DNA from: Asterias amurensis
Taxonomy: Eukaryota > Echinodermata > Asteroidea > Forcipulatida > Asteriidae
Length of the DNA stretch: 64,000 bases
Assembly (NCBI RefSeq): GCF_032118995.1
Contig: NC_092666.1
Coordinates: 1,984,001-2,048,000, forward strand
Direction of reading: 5' to 3'
Position 1 is the stretch's first letter, and each line of letters starts with the position of its first letter. A model generated the notes under the pieces. The model searched no databases. It saw nothing but the letters and a program-made list of their open reading frames with translations, and was not told the DNA's origin. The translations under genes were made by a program, and so were the position numbers. Below, in pieces: positions 58,863-64,000 of this stretch.

Positions 58863-59393
58863 AGGCACTGGGGTGGATTTCACAAAGAGCTAGGACTAGT
58901 CTTATCTCGAGTTAGGACCAGTTACTGGTCCTAACTTAGGACCAGTTACTGGTCCTAACTTAGGACTGTCCATGCAATTTGTATATCTCCTAGGACTAGT
59001 CCTAACTCTTTGTGAAATCGACCCCTGGACACTTAGCATTTATAACAACTTACTTGGTAAGGAGCAATAGAGAGAGCTGTTGGTAGTATAAAACATTGTG
59101 AGTAACGGCTCCCTCTGAATGAAGTACCGTAGTTTTTGAGAAATAAGTTATTTCTCAGCAAAACAATTATTTGAATTGATTTCGGGACCTCACACGTGAT
59201 GAGGTCTCGAAATCAAGCATCTGAAAGCACACAAGTTCGTGTGACAATGGTGGTTTTTTTCTATTATTAAACTCGCATCTTCGACGACCAATTGAATTCA
59301 ATTTTTCACAGGTTGTGTATGTTGTGCATATCTTGAGGAACACCAAGTGAGAAGACTGGTCTTTGGCAATTACGAAAGGTGTCCATGTCTCTG
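58863..59393 (+). mobile_element. TTAA-type MITE (family A), interrupted by another MITE
   Basis: AGGCACTGG at 58863 continues as TGGACACTTAGCATTTAT at 59023; the 151 bp between belong to the nested element. Right end AAAGGTGTCCATGTCT. Confidence 0.85.
58872..59022. mobile_element. Nested MITE, GGTGGATTTCACAAAGAG ends
   Basis: Left GGTGGATTTCACAAAGAGCTAGGACTAGTC in 30 bp, right its inverse ending CTTTGTGAAATCGACCCC; interior TTAGGACCAGTTACTGGTCC is repeated and palindromic. TGG occurs on both sides and may be the target duplication. A similar TAGATTTCACAAAGAGCTAAGACTTATG word occurs in the mini-exon introns near 10284. Confidence 0.88.
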
Positions 59394-60348
59394 TCAAGCA
59401 AATTTGTCTGCTTATTAACTTTGCGGCTTAGGGCTTGGACGGAATGGGAGAGGGCAGTTTTCTAACAAATCAAACATGTTGGGTAATCTCATAATAACCT
59501 TTTCCACTTATTGAACTTCGACCTCTTGATGTATGCAATGCATTTTATGCGATATACCTGGTTATCAGCTCCGAATATGGTAAGATTTAAGGGGGCACGA
59601 CGGTTGCTCATCTTTGGCCCTTTAGGTGGCACTTCGACCCTTCCAGGCAAAACATCCATCTCCATTTTCCAGAAACAAGCGTTCTTGCTATAGTCAGATG
59701 TGTGCAAAAAAATGCCTATTATACGTTTAAATTAAAAATAGCTTATTATATGATCACATTTTTACTTAATAAAAATGTAACATTTTACTCTAAACGGTTG
59801 GCTATAGTCCAGATTTCAAATGTGGGGGCACCTTGGGCAATAATTTGGGTATCAGTTGCCCCTAGCCCCCCCACCCCCACCCCCTCCGCCCTTTATTTTA
59901 TCCACACTTTATTTAGTATTACAACCAACCTCGTCAGCTCTGGAGATGATGGTTCGTTTGAATACATGTTCGTTGAGAAAACCAAGGTTTAAGTTGTCAA
60001 AGTGATTTTGTGTAAAATCCATGCACAAGCTGTTTTCATAATTTGCTGTAAAAGTGATCGAATGATTAAATGTTGAACATTATATTTGTTGCGGTAGGGA
60101 TGTGATAATACTTCCGGGTGAACAGTATCCTTTCCCTTTAAAACTATATTCCCGGGAGTATAATCATTGAGGAAGAAAAACTAATTGTCTTCCTCCATGA
60201 TATAATACACAGCAACAAACATGAGCTTTATGCATGTTGGCTGCATAGTCGAGTAGCTTTAAAGGGGCACTTTGCATTGGATTGGGCGCTGTGGGGCTTT
60301 TAAAAGCGTTCGTTATGACATGAATATTTGGAAAGTAGATTATATTAA

Positions 60349-60695
60349 AAACACTGGACACCTTTGGTAATATTGTCAAAGACCAGTCTTCTCACTTGGT
60401 GTATCTCAACATATGCGTAAAATAACAAACCTGTGAAGAGAGTTGCGAGAGAATATTGAAAGAAAAAACACCCTTGTCGCCGCACACTCCTTGAATGTGA
60501 GACCTCTTCTGAGGTCTTGAATTCAATTCAAATATTTTTGTGAGCAATTCATTATTTCTCAAAGACTACGTTACTTCAGAGGGAGCCGTTTCTCACAATA
60601 TTTGTATACTATCAACCGCTCTCCGTTGCTTTTTACCAGTTAAGTTTTTTGGCTAACAATTGTTTTGAGTACCCATACCCTAGTGCCCACTGTCT
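60349..60695 (-). mobile_element. TTAA-type MITE (family A)
   Basis: TTAA on both sides (60345 and 60696). Ends ACACTGGACACCTTTGG and CCCTAGTGCCCACTGTCT. Lies 0.28 kb before the TLC copy B start. Confidence 0.88.
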
Positions 60696-60977
60696 TTAAA
60701 CACACTGCAAACAAAACCAGGGGTGTCAAAGTTGACACAATGGGTGCGTTCGCTATACCGAAGAGAGAATTAACATATTAGCATCATAGGTCGTTACGCC
60801 GATCAGATTTAGCCGATATTAGTGAACATTTTGACTTTGATTTGTGTGTATAAATGACAACACCCATATTTAAACACTTGCAGTGTATTCATTGCCTTGG
60901 TCATTTAACTATATAAGCATACCCAGTGAATTACTAAACACTCATGACGTCCTTCTTTTGCAGGTGAATATTACACC

Positions 60978-62799
60978 ATGGATGAACTCAGCAGAGAGTA
61001 CATACTTTTACTCACCATTATTTCAACTACGATATGGTCCGCCCTCTACGGCGTGTTGTGTTACTCCAATCCAACATGGTCTTGTGAGTGGAATTGTAGG
61101 ATTGTAACACTCATTCATGCTCTTGTGGTAATCACTATGTCGTCAACGTTTGGTATTCTGTACAATCCGTGGCCTTTTACACACCCAGGTGGGTATACTG
61201 TACATAAGACGTGCGACAAATATCTTAAAGGCACTGGACACCTTTGGTAATTGTCAACGACCAGTCTTCTCACTTGGTGGAGCTCAACACATGCATAAAA
61301 TAACAAGCCTGTGAAAATTTGAACTCAATTAGTCATCGAGGTTGCGAGATAAAAATGAAAGGGAAAACACCTTTGTCACACAAGTTGTGGGCTTTTAGAT
61401 GCCTTGAATTCAATACCTCAGTTGAGGTCTCGAATTCAATTCAAATAATTATTTTAGTGAGAAATTACTTCCTTCTAAAACATTACGTTACTTCAGAGGG
61501 AGACTTTTATCACAAAGTTTTTTTTTATCAAGTAAGTTTTTATGCTAACAATTATTTTGAGTAATTACCAATAGTGTCCAGTGCCTTTAAAGAGCTATTT
61601 TGAGCGGGAAAAAAAAGTGATCTTTGCTGAAATTCATTTAAAATATTTTGTTCAATAAGGAAAGTTAGTTCTAAAAGAGATTTTGAAAAGCCTTTACCTA
61701 TGCTTTTAAGAAAGATTTGCGTAAAGCGTCATGTTACGTAGGAGCAGCAACAGTCCACACATTTTCATTTTGACGCACGCCGTCAACGGCAGAAGCATTT
61801 TTAGTTTATCAAGACCTTGAGATTGGGGCCTAATTTTTGTATCGATAATTTCTAAATATTCAGAAGTGTACACAAATATCCAAATTACATATAAATGCTA
61901 AACAAACACATTAAACATAAGTTTAAGAAGCACTCACGTTGAACATTATGCACCCAGGTAGCTTTATAATAGGGGACTTTATGGACGATTGGTAAAATCC
62001 ATTGTTCTCGGTAAAAGTTGGCATGCCCTGAACTACGTAAACAATAGACATTAATTACCTGGTAAGTCTGCTGCCACCAAGCGTTCAAAAGTCTCCTATT
62101 CATATTGCCATTGTTGCCATAATGTTAGTGTAAGATTTCTGTATCTTGTCTTCAAGTTTAACACTGAGTTGAGGCCTTTAAACAAAATTTCTGCTAAAAG
62201 TACATCAAGTACCGACACATCGGTGTATGGGTAAAAACCCAAATTGAAATCTATTGTATTTTGTCTTCTTTGTTTCTTTCACCCAAGGTGGTAAATCTAA
62301 CATTCCTGAAGTATTCACAATGGTGGTATGTCTTGGATACTTCATGTACGACATCTGCTGGTGTGTTTGGTTCTACGACAGCTCTACAGCGGTGATGTTA
62401 GCCCATCATTTAGTCTCAATCGCCGGTATATCGGCCTCTCTAATGTCAGGCTACTCTGGTACCGAGATTGGAACATGTATATTCTTAGGTGAACTGTCTA
62501 ACCCAATGCTACAGCTGCGTTACTTTATGAGACAGTCAGGTATCAAAGATGGGATCCTCTACGAGTTGAATGAACTTACGTTTCTCATGACGTTCATCGT
62601 TTGCAGAGCCGGGATTGGCTCTTATCTGACCTTCTGTCACGTGATGCACCCGCTACCGCATGTGTTTTTTAAGATAGGTGGGGTGGCGTTGTACGTCGTC
62701 AGTTGGATCTTTATAGTGCAACTATTGACCATTGTTTTCCACAAATATTCTTGTCGATCCTCGCATGATGTCAAACATGCCATCAAAAAGGACAACTGA
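60978..62799 (+). CDS. TLC-domain membrane protein, TLCD4-like, copy B
   Basis: Two coding exons, 60978-61188 (phase 1, CACCCAG|GTGGGT) and 62288-62799; 240 residues. The start ACCATGG is a strong initiation context; an acceptor at 60962-60963 shows a leader exon upstream. Same layout as copy A: hydrophobic segments near 8-29, 43-62, 81-100, 105-125, 164-185 and 196-218, the TLC pair AHHL (109-112) and LSNPMLQLRYFMRQSG. The intron falls at the same place (PWPFTHPG|GK) and phase. The C-terminal tail is about 30 residues shorter and unrelated in sequence. AATAAA at 62827-62832 is a good poly(A) signal. The intron (1.1 kb) holds one family A MITE. Confidence 0.92.
61229..61586 (-). mobile_element. 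TTAA-type MITE (family A), well preserved
   Basis: TTAA at 61225-61228 and 61587-61590, ends AGGCACTGGACACCTTTGG and CCAATAGTGTCCAGTGCCT. Starts 40 bp after the TLC copy B splice donor. Confidence 0.94.
61970..62103. mobile_element. Small palindromic element
   Basis: GGGGACTTTATGGACG..TGGTAAAATCCATTGTTCTCGG and the inverse half AACAATAGAC..TTACCTGGTAAGTCTGCTGCCACCAAGCG..AAAGTCTCC. Same family as 62903-63052. Confidence 0.75.
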
Positions 62800-62826
62800 T
62801 GGACTGTTTTGTCAACCAATACTCTA

Positions 62827-62832
62827 AATAAA
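62827..62832 (+). terminator. Poly(A) signal AATAAA of TLC copy B
   Basis: 28 bp after the stop codon, in a TA-rich context. Confidence 0.7.
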
Positions 62833-62902
62833 TTATTTCACTCGTTATGAGACTTCTTTTGAGAATTACTGTTCCACTTCAACATTCCGGTTTCTCAATG
62901 GG

Positions 62903-63052
62903 ACTTTCAGGACGCTTGGTGGAAGCAGACCTACCAGGTAAAATCCATTGTTCTCGGTAATGTGCGCATGTTCAGAACTAAGTTAACAATGGAAATTTAC
63001 CTGGTAAGTCTGCTGCCACCTAGCGCCTTAAAGTCTCCAATTGACTTGCATG
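62903..63052. mobile_element. Small palindromic element
   Basis: GGACGCTTGGTGGAAGCAGAC..TACCAGGTAAA..CCATTGTT and its inverse half ending GTCTGCTGCCACCTAGCGCC. Better preserved than the copy at 61970. Confidence 0.85.
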
Positions 63053-63215
63053 TTTCTATTTAATGATTATAATGCTAATTTATTCAAAGTGCTTTCGAAG
63101 TTTATTGTAACATTTTGATTATGCAAAACCTTTAAATGAATTGGGTTGTACATAAAGCGTGAAGACGAGTTTCCATTATGTTAATATTAGATATTAATTT
63201 AAGATCATTACTTAA

Positions 63216-63440
63216 AGGTGTACGTTGCCTTGGATCGGGCGAGTTGGTCCATGAAAAGTTTTTGAAACCGGTTGTTATAAATACATATGGTTAGAAAGAT
63301 GTTTTAAAAGTAGAATATAACGACCCACACATTATGCCTCGAAATATCACGGTTTTCATATTACTCTACGAACTAACAAACGGTTGCCAAACGCCTTTCA
63401 TAGACCAACTCACCCGATCCAAGGCAGCGTACACCTTTAA
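63216..63440. mobile_element. TTAA-flanked MITE (family B) with about 37-bp TIRs
   Basis: TTAA then AGGTGTACGTTGCCTTGGATC..GGGCGAGTTGGTC; the right end is the inverse (GACCAACTCACCCGATCCAAGG..TACACCT) followed by TTAA. Unrelated interior to family A but the same target and AGG..CCT termini. Confidence 0.9.
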
Positions 63441-63549
63441 AAGATTGAAATGTAAAACAAAATGTAAAGTTTGCCCATGTTTTACAGCGAAATTATTTCC
63501 ATTGCGTACCGTCAGACCAAAAAGAAAATTCACTAATAATAGTTGAATT

Positions 63550-63585
63550 CATGCTACAATGCGTTTTTAAACGCATTGTAGCACA
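63550..63585. repeat. Perfect short palindrome
   Basis: TGCTACAATGCGTTT followed at once by its inverse AAACGCATTGTAGCA (with one or two central bases). Confidence 0.85.
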
Positions 63586-63599
63586 AACCGAAGTCTTAT

Positions 63600-63700
63600 T
63601 ATACAAAATCTTGTATTATAAATGGTATTCGAGGTTGCGAAGTTAATACAACATCTTATATTATGAATGGTATTCGAGGCAAGGTTGCAATGTTAAACAA
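63600..63700. repeat. Short tandem duplication, about 50 bp unit
   Basis: ATCTT.TATTAT.AATGGTATTCGAGG occurs at about 63606 and 63651, followed by GGTTGC.AAGTTAA-like sequence in each. Confidence 0.75.
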
Positions 63701-64000
63701 AATAATTAAAGTCACCTGGAAGTGGTATTTTTTTTAAATAAAGCTTTTGTCACTAAAATATGTGTTTTTATGAGAGGAATGTGAATAAAAAATTAACTAA
63801 GGTTTAAAAATCTTAGTTTTGATTGTATTTACAAATTTACGAGTAGGCCCCGACCCGAGAGGGCGCTGTTCGTGACGTATTTCAAGGCGCGATATTTGGA
63901 GAGAAAATTTGTAGTCGGGCCCCCGTACATTAACGTCTGGGAACATGGCACATCAAAACAAATTTAGACACGATTTTACACACATACGTACATTGAAACT

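Overview
The window is animal genomic DNA: AT-rich, short exons with GT/AG introns, long introns full of small DNA transposons and tRNA-headed SINEs. The genes (PAN/apple, F5/8C discoidin, fibrinogen-related, TLC domain, ADF/cofilin) and the dense repeats fit a marine deuterostome. My best guess is an echinoderm, probably a starfish; this rests on gene and repeat style, not on a marker gene.

Layout. 1-6.7 kb: a 104-bp minisatellite, old repeats and SINE pieces, no gene seen. 6.7-14.5 kb (+): a secreted protein built as signal peptide, PAN/apple module, an array of eight duplicated 19-codon Ser/Thr-rich mini-exons, then a C-terminal F5/8C (discoidin) domain. 15.1-21.4 kb: a fibrinogen-related locus in inverted duplication. 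The right copy (20351-21361, +) is an intact single-exon gene (signal peptide, PAN, fibrinogen C-terminal domain). The left copy (-) is a pseudogene cut in two by a 2.57-kb Helitron-type insertion with clean A/T junctions. 21.5-31 kb: an exon-like fragment, then nested transposons, including a TTAA-flanked 2.3-kb element that carries minisatellites. 31.1-37.6 kb (+): a three-exon ADF/cofilin-homology gene that, unusually, begins with a signal peptide. 38-45.7 kb: small transposons and a cluster of palindromes/foldbacks. 45.7-49.7 kb and 61.0-62.8 kb (+): two tandem TLCD4-like TLC-domain genes with an identically placed phase-1 intron, separated by about 11 kb of small transposons.

The two PAN-containing secreted proteins share the same N-terminal module joined to different recognition domains (discoidin or fibrinogen-like), which suggests a local cluster of lectin-like secreted proteins, perhaps for adhesion or immunity (inference). 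The most abundant repeat is a roughly 350-380 bp element flanked by TTAA, present in about 20 whole or partial copies; two further TTAA families share its AGG...CCT ends. No retrovirus, LTR element, Polinton or virus-like gene was recognised, and no functional tRNA or rRNA gene.
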